This document shows positions 18,230 through 27,449 of a DNA stretch of 64,000 bases, piece by piece. Under the pieces are notes generated by a model. It made no database searches. It was given only the letters and a program-made list of their open reading frames with translations, and was not told the origin of the DNA. The position numbers and the translations under genes are program-made. The DNA lies in the NCBI GenBank assembly GCA_965276785.1, contig OZ255629.1, positions 1,178,001 through 1,242,000 of the forward strand, in the 5' to 3' direction. The stretch comes from LMUY01 sp965276785. Its GTDB lineage: Bacteria; Pseudomonadota; Alphaproteobacteria; Acetobacterales; Acetobacteraceae. Within the stretch, counting starts at the first letter, position 1; every line of letters starts with the position of its first letter.

Positions 18230-18946
18230 ATGGAGACCATGCCACACATCCTCGTTGTGGACGACGACCGCGAAATCCGTGACCTGCTGGCCCGGTTCCT
18301 CGAACGCCACCGGTTCCGCGTCACCGCCGCGCGGGACGCCCGCGAAGCCCGCCGGCTGTGGCCCACCGGCCATTTCCAGCTCGTGGTGCTCGACCTGATG
18401 CTGCCCGGAGAGGGCGGGCTGGACCTGTCGCGCTGGATGCGCTCGCAGGGGGACGTGCCGATCATCATGCTGACGGCGATGGGCGAGGAAACCGATCGCA
18501 TCATCGGCCTCGAATTGGGTGCGGACGACTACGTGCCCAAGCCGTTCAATCCCCGCGAGTTGCTGGCCCGCATGCGCGCCGTGCTGCGCCGCACCGCCGA
18601 CCGCCCCGGCCACCGCTCGGACGACACCACGGCCCTGCGCTTTGCCGGCTGGACGCTGGAGCCGCATCGCCGCCGGCTGCTGAACCCCGAGCAAGTGGAA
18701 GTGCCGTTGACCGGCGGCGAATACGATTTGTTGCTCGCCCTGGTTGAGCGGGCCAACCGGGTGCTGACGCGCGACATGCTGCTCGACCTGCTGCGCGGGC
18801 GGCAAGCCGGGCCGTTCGACCGCGCCATCGATGTTGCCATCAGCCGGTTGCGACGTAAGCTGGAGGACGATGGGCGCCAGGCGCAATTGATCAAGACCGT
18901 GCGGGGCGGCGGTTATGTGCTCGCGGCAGACGTGCAGCGGGCGTGA
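18230..18946 (+). CDS. OmpR-family response regulator
   Basis: The 238-residue DNA-binding regulator has a receiver domain with acidic pocket VVDDDREIRDLL, phosphoacceptor D55 in VVLDLMLPGEGG, Thr in IIMLTAMGEE and Lys in DDYVPKPFNPRELLARMRAV. A winged-helix Trans_reg_C domain occupies the C-terminal ~100 residues (LTGGEYDLLLALVERANRVL, AIDVAISRLRRKLEDDG). ATG 18230 or ATG 18239 may start it; the second has a GGAG only four bases upstream. It overlaps the kinase gene by four bases, forming a two-component system with it. Confidence 0.92.
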   Translation: METMPHILVVDDDREIRDLLARFLERHRFRVTAARDAREARRLWPTGHFQLVVLDLMLPGEGGLDLSRWMRSQGDVPIIMLTAMGEETDRIIGLELGADDYVPKPFNPRELLARMRAVLRRTADRPGHRSDDTTALRFAGWTLEPHRRRLLNPEQVEVPLTGGEYDLLLALVERANRVLTRDMLLDLLRGRQAGPFDRAIDVAISRLRRKLEDDGRQAQLIKTVRGGGYVLAADVQRA

Positions 18947-20307
18947 CGAACCCGAGACCGGCCGGCGCACAACGCTCCCGGCCCTGGCCCCGCAGCCTCG
19001 CCAACCGAACGGCGGCCATTCTGATCCTCGGCCTGCTGCTGGTCGAGGCGCTCGGCCTGTTGATCCACACATTCGATCAGATCGACGTGGTCCGGCTCGC
19101 CCGCATGCAGGAACTCGGTCTGCGGATCAGCAGCCTCTACCGTTCGGTGGCGTTGGCTCCAGCCGAGGATCGCCAGGCGGCAATTCGCGAGATCGATCCG
19201 CTGTCGAGCCTCACCGCCACGCTCGATGAAACGCCTGCTCCGAGCGATTTGCCGTCGGCCTCGCCACCGATCCAGCGAGACCTGCGGCTTAGCCTGCAAT
19301 TCAGCCCGATTCCGACCTCGGCACGCTGGAAAGCGCTCATTATCCGCGGCTCCATGAGCGAACATCGGCTGCTGGTCAGCATGCAATTACCGGCGGGCGA
19401 GTGGTTGAACATCCCCGTGGCGATCCGCCCACCCTTGCCTTTTCTCACGGCTGCGTTCCTGGTCCCGTTCATCCTGATGGCTGTGGCCACGCTCGGCTTG
19501 GCGAGCTGGGCGGTGCGGCAGTTCTCTGCGCCGATGCGCGAGCTGGCAGAGGCGGCCGAACGGCTCGGCACCGACGTGAACGCATCGCCCATGCCCGAGC
19601 GGGGCCGCAGCGAAGTGATCAAGGCAGCCCGGGCGTTCAATACCATGGCCGATCGCATCCGCCGCTTCGTGCGCGACCGGACCTTCCTGCTGACCGCGAT
19701 CGGCCATGACCTGCGCACCCCTATCACCCGGCTGAAGCTGCGGGCCGAATGGATGGACGACGAGGAACAGCGGGCCAAGATGCTGGCCGACTTGGATGAG
19801 CTGGAGGGCATGGTCGCCGCCACCCTGGCCTTTGGCCGCGACGATGCTGCCTCCGAAAGGGTGCGCGCGATCGACCTGGCCGAGCTGCTGCGCACCGTGC
19901 TGGACGAGGCAGCCGATGCGCGCACCGGCGGCGGGGACCTCACCGCCTACGAAGGCCCGGACCACCAGCCGGTGCGGGTGCGGCCGGTCGCAATCAAGCG
20001 GGCGCTGTCGAACCTGGTGGCCAATGCGCTGAATTACGGCGGCAGCGCCCGGGTCTGCTTGCTGGCGCCAAAGGACGGCACGTTGACGGTGCTGGTGGAG
20101 GATAACGGCCCCGGCATCCCGCCCGGCGAACTCGACCGCGTGTTCGAGCCATTCCACCGGCTGGAGGCGAGCCGCAACCGGGAGACCGGCGGCACCGGGC
20201 TCGGCTTGCCGATCGCCCGCAACATCCTGCGCGCGCATGGCGGGGACGTGGTGCTGACGAACCGGCCCAGCGGCGGCGTGCGCGCGGCGGTGGTGCTGCC
20301 GGCCTGA
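18943..20307 (+). CDS. EnvZ-like sensor histidine kinase
   Basis: The 454-residue inner-membrane kinase pairs with the OmpR-type regulator just upstream. The first membrane segment lies at about 24-44 and the second at about 167-187, bracketing a periplasmic sensor of some 120 residues. A HAMP domain follows (FSAPMRELAEAAERLG). The HisKA box is TAIGHDLRTPITRLKLRAEW with H255. The ATPase domain has N box SNLVANALNYGG, G1 VEDNGPGIPPGELDRVFEPF and G2 GGTGLGLPIARNI. The GTG start overlaps the regulator stop (GTGA). It ends six bases before the convergent gene at 20314. The signal is unknown. Confidence 0.92.
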   Translation: MTNPRPAGAQRSRPWPRSLANRTAAILILGLLLVEALGLLIHTFDQIDVVRLARMQELGLRISSLYRSVALAPAEDRQAAIREIDPLSSLTATLDETPAPSDLPSASPPIQRDLRLSLQFSPIPTSARWKALIIRGSMSEHRLLVSMQLPAGEWLNIPVAIRPPLPFLTAAFLVPFILMAVATLGLASWAVRQFSAPMRELAEAAERLGTDVNASPMPERGRSEVIKAARAFNTMADRIRRFVRDRTFLLTAIGHDLRTPITRLKLRAEWMDDEEQRAKMLADLDELEGMVAATLAFGRDDAASERVRAIDLAELLRTVLDEAADARTGGGDLTAYEGPDHQPVRVRPVAIKRALSNLVANALNYGGSARVCLLAPKDGTLTVLVEDNGPGIPPGELDRVFEPFHRLEASRNRETGGTGLGLPIARNILRAHGGDVVLTNRPSGGVRAAVVLPA

Positions 20308-20313
20308 ACTCAA

Positions 20314-20778
20314 TCACCCAGGCGGGCAGCGTTCCAGGGTGTAGGGGAAGCCGGCACAGTGCGGGAAGCTGATGGTGTTCTCGCCCTCGCGTGCGACCCG
20401 CAGCACATCGGGGTCGTCGCAGCCGAAGCCGGCCGGGTCGGCGGGGTCGGGCGTGAGGCGGAACTCGGCGCTGCTGGGCGAGGCGCGCACCGTCTCGATC
20501 ACGCGCTGCGTCATGTCGGGCGTGGTGAGACCGGCATGCGCCAGCGTGTCCTGCCCGAACACGACGGTGGGTTGGGTGCGGCAGTCCTGCAGGGCCATGC
20601 CGTCGAGCACCGGGAACAACCCGCCGGTCCAAGGTCCGAACAGCCAGGCATGCGGTGGCCCGGACGGATTGGCGGGGCTGGGCCGGCTTTGGGCAGCCCG
20701 CGGCGCGGGTTTCGGCGCCGACCAGGCGGGCGAGATGGACCAGGCGAGCAGAACGGCGAGGGCGGCATGGCGGCGCAT
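20314..20778 (-). CDS. Secreted protein of unknown function
   Basis: I do not recognise this 154-residue protein. It has a signal peptide (MRRHAALAVLLAWSISPAWS, cleavage near WSA-PK) and a Pro-rich linker to about residue 45. A globular part follows with four cysteines (C at DCRTQPT, GCDDPD, HCAGFP and ERCPPG), which could form two disulfides in the periplasm. It is convergent with the histidine kinase gene, with six bases between the stops. The opposite-strand readings through it look like shadows. No close neighbour suggests a role. Confidence 0.65.
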   Translation of the reverse strand: MRRHAALAVLLAWSISPAWSAPKPAPRAAQSRPSPANPSGPPHAWLFGPWTGGLFPVLDGMALQDCRTQPTVVFGQDTLAHAGLTTPDMTQRVIETVRASPSSAEFRLTPDPADPAGFGCDDPDVLRVAREGENTISFPHCAGFPYTLERCPPG

Positions 20779-20875
20779 CGGACAACCTCGGTGGAGTGGC
20801 GCGGAAAGCTACCCGCCCGGCGGCGCTGCATCCAGTCGTTGAGTTCTCGGGCCGGGCGTGGCATGGGCTGGCGCC

Positions 20876-21454
20876 ATGCTCCGCTCCCTGTATCAGCGCC
20901 TCCTGCTGCTTGCCGCGAGCCCACGGGCGCCGGCTTGGCTATTTGCCATCGCGTTTGCCGAAGCAAGCTTCTTCCCGCTGCCGCCAGACGCGCTGCTGAT
21001 CCCCATGGCGCTGGCCCGGCCCGGCCGCGCATTGGTCTATGCGCTGATAGCAACCGCCGGCAGCGTGCTGGGCGGGATGCTCGGCTACCTGATCGGCTAC
21101 GCGCTGTTCACCCAAATCGCAGAGCCGCTCCTGCGGCTGTATCACTATCAAGCTGCGTTCGCCGCGTTCCAGGCCCGTTTCGCCGAGTATGGCCTGCGGA
21201 TCATTTTGATCAAAGGCCTGCTGCCGATCCCATACAAGATCGTCACCATTGCCTGCGGCGTGGCGAAGTTCAACTTTCCCACCTTCGTCGCCGCCAGCCT
21301 CGTCACCCGCGGCGCTCGCTTCATTATTGAGTCCGTCCTGTTGCAAGCCTTTGGCGATCGTGCCCGGGTGTTTATCGACCGGCAGCTACCCGCACTGCTG
21401 GCCGCCGCCGCGGCTGCCACGGTGGCCGGGTTCTTCATGTTCAAATATATCTAG
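20876..21454 (+). CDS. YqaA/DedA-type (SNARE-associated / VTT domain) membrane protein
   Basis: The 192-residue integral membrane protein has the DedA-superfamily core: the re-entrant region AEASFFPLPPDALLIPMALA, then GSVLGGMLGYLIGYALF, FAEYGLRIILIKGLLPIPYK and a final membrane segment near 175-190. The FFPLPPD motif is typical of the YqaA branch, which is related to polyprenyl-phosphate or lipid flippases. ATG 20876 is used; GTG 20858 would add six residues. It stands alone, with a divergent secreted-protein gene upstream and a duplicated 722-bp unit downstream. Confidence 0.85.
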   Translation: MLRSLYQRLLLLAASPRAPAWLFAIAFAEASFFPLPPDALLIPMALARPGRALVYALIATAGSVLGGMLGYLIGYALFTQIAEPLLRLYHYQAAFAAFQARFAEYGLRIILIKGLLPIPYKIVTIACGVAKFNFPTFVAASLVTRGARFIIESVLLQAFGDRARVFIDRQLPALLAAAAAATVAGFFMFKYI

Positions 21455-21486
21455 ATCCTAACCCGCGGCGCGCTGGCTGCTTCGTG

Positions 21487-22208
21487 CTTGAAACTGCCCC
21501 ATGCCCGGCTGCTATCTTGCCACCCATGGACGCCACCGCCCCCTTCGATGCCGACGCCGTGCTTGCCGAGGCCACCACCCTCACCCTGGGGGCGATGCGC
21601 GTGGTCTCGTGCATGATGCACATCGAGCAGAAGCTCGCCCAGGCCGCGGCCGCTTGGCTGCCCGAAGCGGGCAGCACCCCGGCCTCCCTCGCCGAGGCCG
21701 CCGCAACCGGCCAAGCCATCGACGACACCACCGCCGCGATGGCCCAAGCCGTGCCCCACACCAACACCCTACCCGCGCGCTGGACCAGCTCTCCCGCTCC
21801 CTGCGCCGCATCCTCGCGCTCAAGCAGCGCATCCAGGCCGGCTGGCCCCGCGCCCGTGCCGCCGACGACCGCCCGGCCATGCTCCGCCGCCAGGTCGCCC
21901 GCGGCGTCACCAGCCGAATTCGCGACGCCGCCGATAGCGAGGCCGCCAAACGCCTGTTCGACGACCTCTACGAGCGCCTCGACGACCCCGCCTGGGCCGA
22001 CGACCTGCAATCCCTGCCCGTCGAGGAGGTCGTGCGCCGCATCTGCCGCGACCTCGGCCTGGTCACCGCCGCCCTCCCAAGGCTCGCCGCCCAGCCGCCT
22101 TACACCTCTGCCGCTCCCGTTCCTCACCGCAGAGACTCGGGCTAAGTACACAACGGCACGTCATGGCCGGGCTTGACCCGGCCACCCACGCGGACCGGCA
22201 TGTGACGT
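21487..22208 (+). repeat. 722-bp duplicated unit, copy A
   Basis: This segment recurs in inverted orientation at 43706-44427 with the same length, no indels and only a handful of substitutions. It contains a frame-broken gene and ends with a GTCATGGCCGGGCTTGACC-type palindrome (about 22162-22190). Homology starts at CTTGAAACTGCCCC and ends at GACGT on both sides. I see no terminal inverted repeat or target duplication. Confidence 0.9.
21526..22145 (+). pseudogene. Conserved hypothetical protein gene, frame-broken (copy A)
   Basis: The N-terminal part reads in one frame from ATG 21526 (MDATAPFDADAVLAEATTLT, then MHIEQKLAQAAAAWL and IDDTTAAMAQAVPHT). The C-terminal part continues in the -1 frame from about 21775 (ALDQLSRSLRRILALKQRI, ARAADDRPAMLRRQVARGV, VVRRICRDLGLV) to TAA 22143-22145. 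The second half is helical, Arg- and Leu-rich and looks like real coding sequence. The break is shared exactly with copy B at 43769-44388. Of six differences between the copies in the second half, four are synonymous in this frame and two change an amino acid (K/E and A/T). I do not know the function; similar multi-copy genes occur in related genomes as far as I recall. Confidence 0.7.
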
Positions 22209-22236
22209 CACCCCCCCCGGTTGGCAGGCGCCGTCC

Positions 22237-22340
22237 GAAACCCTGATCGCTTCAGGTTGGCTCAACCTGAAGCGTGAATCGGCCTCTTAACAACGGGTTA
22301 GAGCATGGGCGCTTCGCCTATCAGAAGCGATCATGCGCTA
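22237..22340 (+). mobile_element. MITE-like element, copy 2 (intergenic)
   Basis: This copy has the same orientation and structure as copy 1. It contains a perfect 11-bp hairpin, CGCTTCAGGTT / AACCTGAAGCG, and the right-end sequence AGAAGCGATCATGCGCTA. The left terminal bases are degraded (GAAACC in place of TAGAGC). It lies in the gap between the 722-bp unit and the DUF485-actP pair. Confidence 0.8.
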
Positions 22341-22455
22341 AACAAAATGTCACCCGCCCCTTGCCAGCGCTTGTCGCCGGCCGGTAACGTAAGCGCACCA
22401 AGAAACAACGGGTCGAGGATGGCCAATAGCAGCCATCCCGCGGAGGAACCCAATC

Positions 22456-22803
22456 ATGGATGCGACCGAACTCGCCCGCATCAGAAGTCACCCCAAGTTC
22501 AAGCAGCTTGAACGCAAGCGCAGCCGCTTTGGCTGGAGCCTGGCCGCCATCATGCTGGTGATCTACATGGCATTCATCGTCCTGGTGGCATTCGGCCATG
22601 GCGTGGTCGCGAGCGTCACCGGGCCCGGCCCCATCACGCTCGCCTTCCCGCTGGGCTTGGGCGTGATCGTCGCGGCCATTGCGCTCACCGGCATCTACGT
22701 GCTGCGCGCCAACACCGAGTTCGACCGGCTGACGCAAGAAATCCTGGGTGAGCCGCCGCCGCCGCCACGGTTCACCGCTGCCCTGCCAGCCGGTGCGCGG
22801 TGA
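22456..22803 (+). CDS. DUF485 membrane protein (YjcH-like)
   Basis: The 115-residue protein has an N-terminal HPKFKQLERKRSRFGW motif and two membrane segments (about 28-50 and 62-85), the DUF485 layout. Members sit directly before actP and are thought to assist the acetate symporter. The ATG has a GGAGG ribosome site 8-12 bases upstream. The TGA overlaps the GTG of actP as GTGA, which supports joint translation. The Pro-run near the C-terminus (GEPPPPPPRF) is not conserved. Confidence 0.9.
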   Translation: MDATELARIRSHPKFKQLERKRSRFGWSLAAIMLVIYMAFIVLVAFGHGVVASVTGPGPITLAFPLGLGVIVAAIALTGIYVLRANTEFDRLTQEILGEPPPPPRFTAALPAGAR

Positions 22804-24476
22804 GGCGCCTGGCCTTCGCGGCGGCGCTGCTGCCACTGGCGAGGGCGGCGCATGCGGCCGGACCCGATCTGGGGCAAACCCAGAAGCAGCCGCTCAACGT
22901 GACCGCCATCCTGCTGTTCCTGGCCTTCGTGGCGCTCACGCTCGGCATCACCTATTGGGCGTCCCGGCGCACGAAATCCACGGCGGACTTCTATGCCGCG
23001 GGCGGCGGCATCACCGGGTTCCAGAACGGGATGGCCATTGCCGGCGACTACATGTCGGCAGCCTCGTTCCTGGGCATCGCGGCGCTGGTTTACACCAGCG
23101 GGTATGACGGGCTGATCTACTCCATCGGCTTCCTGGTTGGCTGGCCGATCGTGATGTTCCTGATGGCGGAACGCTTGCGCAACCTCGGCAAGTATACCTT
23201 TGCCGACGTGGTCTCCTACCGCCTGCAGCAGGCGCCGATGCGGGTGCTGTCGGCCAGCGGCACCTTGGTGGTGGTGGCGTTCTACCTCATCGCCCAGATG
23301 GTCGGCGCCGGCCAACTCATCAAGCTGCTGTTCGGGCTCGACTACCTCTATGCCGTCGTGCTGGTCGGCGTGCTGATGGTGCTCTACGTCACTTTCGGCG
23401 GCATGCTGGCGACCACCTGGGTGCAGATCATCAAGGCCGCCATGCTGCTGGGCGGCGCCACGCTGATGGCGGCCCTGGTGCTGGCGCGATTCGGCTGGAG
23501 CCCAGTCGCTTTGTTCGCCAAGGCGGTGGAGGTGCATCCCAAGCACGCCGCCATCATGGCGCCGGGCGCCTTTGTCTCCGACCCGGTCAACACCATCTCG
23601 CTCGGCCTGGCGCTGATGTTCGGCACCGCCGGGCTGCCGCACATCCTGATGCGCTTCTTCACCGTCCGCGACGCCCGGGCAGCGCGCAAGAGCGTGTTCT
23701 ACGCCACCGGGCTGATCGGGTATTTCTACATCCTCACCTTCATCATCGGTTTTGGCGCCATCGTGCTGGTGGGCACCAACTCGGACTACGCGACGGCGTG
23801 GACTGGCAGCTTCACCGCGGCGGCAGGGCTGAAGGGCGGCAGCAGCATGCCGGCCGTGCTGTTGGCCAACGCCGTGGGCGGCGCGCCCCTGTTCGGCTTC
23901 ATCTCGGCCGTGGCCTTCGCCACCATCCTGGCCGTGGTCTCCGGGCTGACGCTCTCAGGCGCCAGTGCCATCAGCCACGATCTCTACGCCAGCGTGATCC
24001 GCCGCGGCAAGGTCAGCGACGGCTCCGAGATCGGCGTATCGCGCGCGGCCACGGTGGTGCTGGGCGTGGTGGCCATCGTGCTGGGAGTTGTGTTCGAGAA
24101 GGTGAACGTGGCCTTCATGGTGGGGCTCGCCTTCGCCATCGCGGCCTCGGCCAATTTCCCGGTGCTGCTGCTGTCGATGTATTGGAAGGGTCTGACCACC
24201 CGTGGCGCCGCGGTGGGCGGCTGGCTGGGCCTGATCACCGCCACTGTGCTCACCGTGTTGAGTTCGTCGATCTGGCAGGACGTGCTGGGCTTCCACACGG
24301 CGCCGTTCCCCTACACCGCGCCCGCGATTTTCTCGATGCCGTTGGCCTTCGTCGCCTGTTATCTCGTCTCGGTGCTGGACGGCAGTCCGCAAGGAATGGC
24401 CGAATCCGAACGCTTCGAGGCGCAATATGTCCGCGCACAAACCGGGCTCGGGGCGGAAGCAGCCACAGCGCATTGA
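22800..24476 (+). CDS. actP: Cation/acetate symporter
   Basis: This 558-residue sodium:solute symporter family protein takes up acetate and similar short carboxylates. It begins with a signal-like segment (RRLAFAAALLPLARAAHAAG) followed by about 13 membrane segments. Family motifs include WASRRTKSTADFYAAGGGIT, MAIAGDYMSAASFLGIAAL and the sodium-site region GTAGLPHILMRFFTV. It forms a two-gene operon with the DUF485 protein. The next gene, pyrH, has its own candidate promoter, so the operon probably ends here, although I see no strong terminator. Confidence 0.93.
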   Translation: MRRLAFAAALLPLARAAHAAGPDLGQTQKQPLNVTAILLFLAFVALTLGITYWASRRTKSTADFYAAGGGITGFQNGMAIAGDYMSAASFLGIAALVYTSGYDGLIYSIGFLVGWPIVMFLMAERLRNLGKYTFADVVSYRLQQAPMRVLSASGTLVVVAFYLIAQMVGAGQLIKLLFGLDYLYAVVLVGVLMVLYVTFGGMLATTWVQIIKAAMLLGGATLMAALVLARFGWSPVALFAKAVEVHPKHAAIMAPGAFVSDPVNTISLGLALMFGTAGLPHILMRFFTVRDARAARKSVFYATGLIGYFYILTFIIGFGAIVLVGTNSDYATAWTGSFTAAAGLKGGSSMPAVLLANAVGGAPLFGFISAVAFATILAVVSGLTLSGASAISHDLYASVIRRGKVSDGSEIGVSRAATVVLGVVAIVLGVVFEKVNVAFMVGLAFAIAASANFPVLLLSMYWKGLTTRGAAVGGWLGLITATVLTVLSSSIWQDVLGFHTAPFPYTAPAIFSMPLAFVACYLVSVLDGSPQGMAESERFEAQYVRAQTGLGAEAATAH

Positions 24477-24525
24477 CCCGGCCGGGCTCATGCGTTGGTA
24501 TTCGCTTTGCGGGCACACTGTAACC

Positions 24526-24554
24526 TTGTGACCGGAACGCGCTGACACTAGGGT
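24526..24554 (+). promoter_or_regulatory. Candidate sigma-70-type promoter of pyrH
   Basis: TTGTGA at 24526-24531 and TAGGGT at 24549-24554 are separated by 17 bases, the optimal spacing. The predicted transcription start would be about 35 bases before the pyrH ATG at 24598. No stronger candidate is visible in the 121-base gap. Confidence 0.4.
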
Positions 24555-24597
24555 GCGGCCGCCCGCCTATCCACCTGGCGCAGCCGAGGACCACCCC

Positions 24598-25323
24598 ATG
24601 AGCATAGAGCCGGCCCCGAAGCGGGTGTTGCTGAAAGTCTCCGGCGAAGCTCTGATGGGGTCGCGCGACTACGGTCTTGACAGTGACACCCTGCTGCGGA
24701 TCGCCGCCGACGTGGGCGACGTCGTGCAATCCGGCGTGCAAGTCTGTCTGGTGATTGGTGGCGGCAACATCTTTCGCGGCATCTCGGCGGCGGCGCGCGG
24801 CATGGACCGGGCGCAGGCCGACTACATGGGCATGATCGCCACCGTCATGAACGCGCTCGGCATGCAGAACGCGCTGGAGAAGCATGGCGTGCCGACCCGG
24901 GTGCAGTCCGCCATCCCCATGGCCAGCGTGTGCGAGCCCTATATCCGCCGCCGGGCCGTGCGCCACATGGAGAAGGGCAGGGTGGTGATCTTCGCCGCCG
25001 GCACCGGCAATCCGTTCTTCACCACCGACACCGCGGCGGCGTTGCGGGCGGCCGAGATGGATTGCGGCATGCTGCTCAAGGGCACCCAGGTGGACGGCGT
25101 CTATGCCGCGGACCCGCGCAAGAACCCCGAGGCCGAACGCTATCAGCAACTGACCTATCATGACGTGCTGGCGCGCGACTTGGCGGTGATGGACGCAGCG
25201 GCCATCAGCGTGGCGCGGGAGAATGGCCTGCCGATCGTCGTGTTCAACATCCACGCGGCCGGCGCCTTCGCACAGGTAATGCGTGGGGAAGGCCGCTTCA
25301 CGACCATCATCGAAAAACCATAG
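24598..25323 (+). CDS. pyrH: UMP kinase
   Basis: PyrH phosphorylates UMP to UDP for RNA, sugar-nucleotide and peptidoglycan synthesis. The 241-residue protein has the amino acid kinase fold with KRVLLKVSGEALMG at the N-terminus, VIGGGNIFRG, and AAGTGNPFFTTDTAAALRA. The start is ATG 24598; an upstream in-frame GTG has no support. It is the first gene of the envelope cluster. The usual upstream genes rpsB and tsf are absent here, as actP precedes it. Confidence 0.97.
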   Translation: MSIEPAPKRVLLKVSGEALMGSRDYGLDSDTLLRIAADVGDVVQSGVQVCLVIGGGNIFRGISAAARGMDRAQADYMGMIATVMNALGMQNALEKHGVPTRVQSAIPMASVCEPYIRRRAVRHMEKGRVVIFAAGTGNPFFTTDTAAALRAAEMDCGMLLKGTQVDGVYAADPRKNPEAERYQQLTYHDVLARDLAVMDAAAISVARENGLPIVVFNIHAAGAFAQVMRGEGRFTTIIEKP

Positions 25324-25393
25324 TTGCGCTATAACGGGAGCGCGCTTATGCGGCGGACCATCCTGCCGTTTCACCGTCCGATGAGGTGACGCC

Positions 25394-25960
25394 GTGCCCG
25401 CCGACCTTGCTAGCCTCAAAGCTGACCTCGCCCGCCGGATGGACGGTGCAATGGAAACCTTGCGCCGCGACTTTGCCGGCCTGCGCACCGGACGTGCCAG
25501 CCCCGGATTGCTGGAGCCGGTGAAGGTGGAGGCTTATGGCTCCGAAATGCCCATCACCCAGGTGGGCACCATCGGCGTTCCGGAGTCTCGCATGATCACC
25601 GTGCAAGTGTGGGACAAGACGCTGGTCGGCGCGGTGGAACGCGCAATCCGCGATTCCGGTCTCGGACTGAACCCGGCCGCCGATGGCCAGACCGTGCGCG
25701 TGCCGATCCCGCAATTGACCGCGGAGCGCCGGGTGGAATTGGCCCGGGCCGCGGGCCGCTATGGCGAAGGCGCGCGAGTAGCGGTGCGCGGCGTGCGGCG
25801 CGACGGCATGGAGCAGATCCGCGCGGCCGAGAAGAAGCACGACGTCGGCGAGGACGAGGCCAAGACCTGGTCCGACGAGGTCCAGAAGCTGACCGATCAG
25901 TATATCAAACGGATTGACGATGGCCTGACCGAGAAAGAGCGCGAAATTAAGCAAGTTTAA
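25394..25960 (+). CDS. frr: Ribosome recycling factor
   Basis: RRF splits the post-termination ribosome together with EF-G. The 188-residue protein shows the family sequence MDGAMETLRRDFAGLRTGRA and PITQVGTIGVPESRMITVQV, and the C-terminal helix with DEVQKLTDQYIKRID. The length is as usual (185 residues). The GTG start at 25394 follows GAGGTGA. The pyrH-frr order is widely conserved. Confidence 0.97.
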   Translation: MPADLASLKADLARRMDGAMETLRRDFAGLRTGRASPGLLEPVKVEAYGSEMPITQVGTIGVPESRMITVQVWDKTLVGAVERAIRDSGLGLNPAADGQTVRVPIPQLTAERRVELARAAGRYGEGARVAVRGVRRDGMEQIRAAEKKHDVGEDEAKTWSDEVQKLTDQYIKRIDDGLTEKEREIKQV

Positions 25961-26020
25961 GCAGGTGTGGGTGCATAATCGTGACATCGGACAGGACAGA
26001 CCCACTCCCGTGAGACTGCA

Positions 26021-26767
26021 GTGAACGTTCAAACCAGCCGCATTGTGCCGGAGACTGCGGACCCGTCTTTACCGGCGCATGTCGCCATCATCATGGACGG
26101 TAATCGCCGGTGGGCGGCGGCAAGGGGCCTGCTGCGGGTGGCGGGTCACCGGGCGGGCACCCAAGCGGTGCGCCGCACCATCGAAGCCGCCATCAACCGG
26201 GACGTTCGTTGGCTCACGCTCTACGCGTTCAGCAGCGAAAACTGGAGCCGGCCGCCCTCCGAAATCCTCGATCTCACCGGCTTGCTGCGCCATTACCTGC
26301 GCCAGGAATTGGCCGAGTTGAAGCGGGAGGGCGTGCGCCTGCGGGTGATTGGCGATCGCAACCGTTTCGGTCCGGATCTGTGCGCAGAGCTCAATCGGGC
26401 CGAGATCGAGACCATCGGCAACACCCGGCTCAACCTCAACATGGCGCTGTCTTACGGCGCACGGGCCGAGATCGCCGCCGCCGCCCGCAGCGCCGCCGAA
26501 GCCGCGCGGGCCGGCACGCTCGACCCGGCCACCCTGGACGAGACCGCCTTTGCCAGCCTGCTCGCCACCGCCGGCATGCCCGACCCAGATTTGGTGGTCC
26601 GCACCAGCGGGGAACACCGGCTGAGCAACTTCCTGCTGTGGCAATGCGCGTACGCCGAGCTGGTGTTCACGGACGTGCTGTGGCCCGATTTCGGCGCCAC
26701 CGAGTTCGACGCTGCACTTGCCGAATTCCGCCGCCGGGAGCGCCGCTTCGGGGCCCGTCCTGGCTGA
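26021..26767 (+). CDS. uppS: Undecaprenyl diphosphate synthase
   Basis: UppS adds cis-isoprene units to make the C55 lipid carrier of peptidoglycan and LPS. The 248-residue protein has the catalytic Asp and P-loop in HVAIIMDGNRRWAAARGL, the WLTLYAFSSENW motif, and the C-terminal PDLVVRTSGEHRLSNFLLW. The GTG at 26021 is used. The last ~50 bases overlap the possible start of cdsA. The usual Mg-binding Glu lies in the C-terminal stretch QCAYAELVFTDVLWPDF. Confidence 0.96.
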   Translation: MNVQTSRIVPETADPSLPAHVAIIMDGNRRWAAARGLLRVAGHRAGTQAVRRTIEAAINRDVRWLTLYAFSSENWSRPPSEILDLTGLLRHYLRQELAELKREGVRLRVIGDRNRFGPDLCAELNRAEIETIGNTRLNLNMALSYGARAEIAAAARSAAEAARAGTLDPATLDETAFASLLATAGMPDPDLVVRTSGEHRLSNFLLWQCAYAELVFTDVLWPDFGATEFDAALAEFRRRERRFGARPG

Positions 26768-27449
26768 CGCAAGCCCGGCGGAGCGACCCGAAGCTGGCAC
26801 GCGCTGGGCGGATCTACGGATGCGGGTGGGCTCTGCCCTGGTCGCGGGGCCGCTCGCCTTGGCTTGCGTCTGGTTCGGCGGACGATGGTTCTTCGCGCTG
26901 TTGCTCGCCTGCGCGGCCGGGGTGCTGTGCGAATGGGGCGCGATGTGCCGCTGGCAGGCCAGGCCGATGCTGTTCGGCGCTGGCTACGCGGGTTGCGCGA
27001 TGCTGTCGCTGTGGATTTGGCGGCTATCGGCCGGGCCTCGGGCAATCTTCTTCCTGTTCGCCGTGGTCTGGTGCAGCGACATCGGCGCCTATGCGGCGGG
27101 CCGGGCGCTCGGCGGACCGCGTTTGGCGCCGGCGATCTCCCCAGGTAAGACCTGGAGCGGCGCGGCGGGCGGCCTGCTCGCCGCAATCGTAGGAGGCGGC
27201 TTGGTGGCTGGGAGCTGGAGCGTGAAGGAATTCGTGGCCGCAGGGCTGCTCGGCCTGGCCTCCCAGCTTGGGGATTTGGGCGAGAGCGCCGCCAAGCGTC
27301 ACTACCGGGTGAAAGATTCCGGCCGGTTGTTGCCGGGTCACGGCGGGCTGCTCGACCGGGTGGATGGCTTGATGGCGGCCGCCATCGTGGCGGGCGCCTT
27401 CCTGGCCGTGTCGCTGCAAATGTCCGCGGGCGGGTTCGGCCCGCGATGA
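26718..27449 (+). CDS. cdsA: Phosphatidate cytidylyltransferase
   Basis: CdsA makes CDP-diacylglycerol, the precursor of all phospholipids. The membrane protein of up to 243 residues has multiple hydrophobic segments and the signature near the C-terminus: KDSGRLLPGHGGLLDRVDGL, with SDIGAYAAGRALGG and SPGKTWSGAAGG before it. The start is uncertain: TTG 26718 overlaps uppS by 50 bases, CTG 26760 overlaps it by 8, and ATG 26820 would begin at the first membrane segment. At about 210 residues from the last, it would be at the short end of the family. Its stop overlaps the dxr ATG (ATGA). Confidence 0.92.
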   Translation: MPNSAAGSAASGPVLADASPAERPEAGTRWADLRMRVGSALVAGPLALACVWFGGRWFFALLLACAAGVLCEWGAMCRWQARPMLFGAGYAGCAMLSLWIWRLSAGPRAIFFLFAVVWCSDIGAYAAGRALGGPRLAPAISPGKTWSGAAGGLLAAIVGGGLVAGSWSVKEFVAAGLLGLASQLGDLGESAAKRHYRVKDSGRLLPGHGGLLDRVDGLMAAAIVAGAFLAVSLQMSAGGFGPR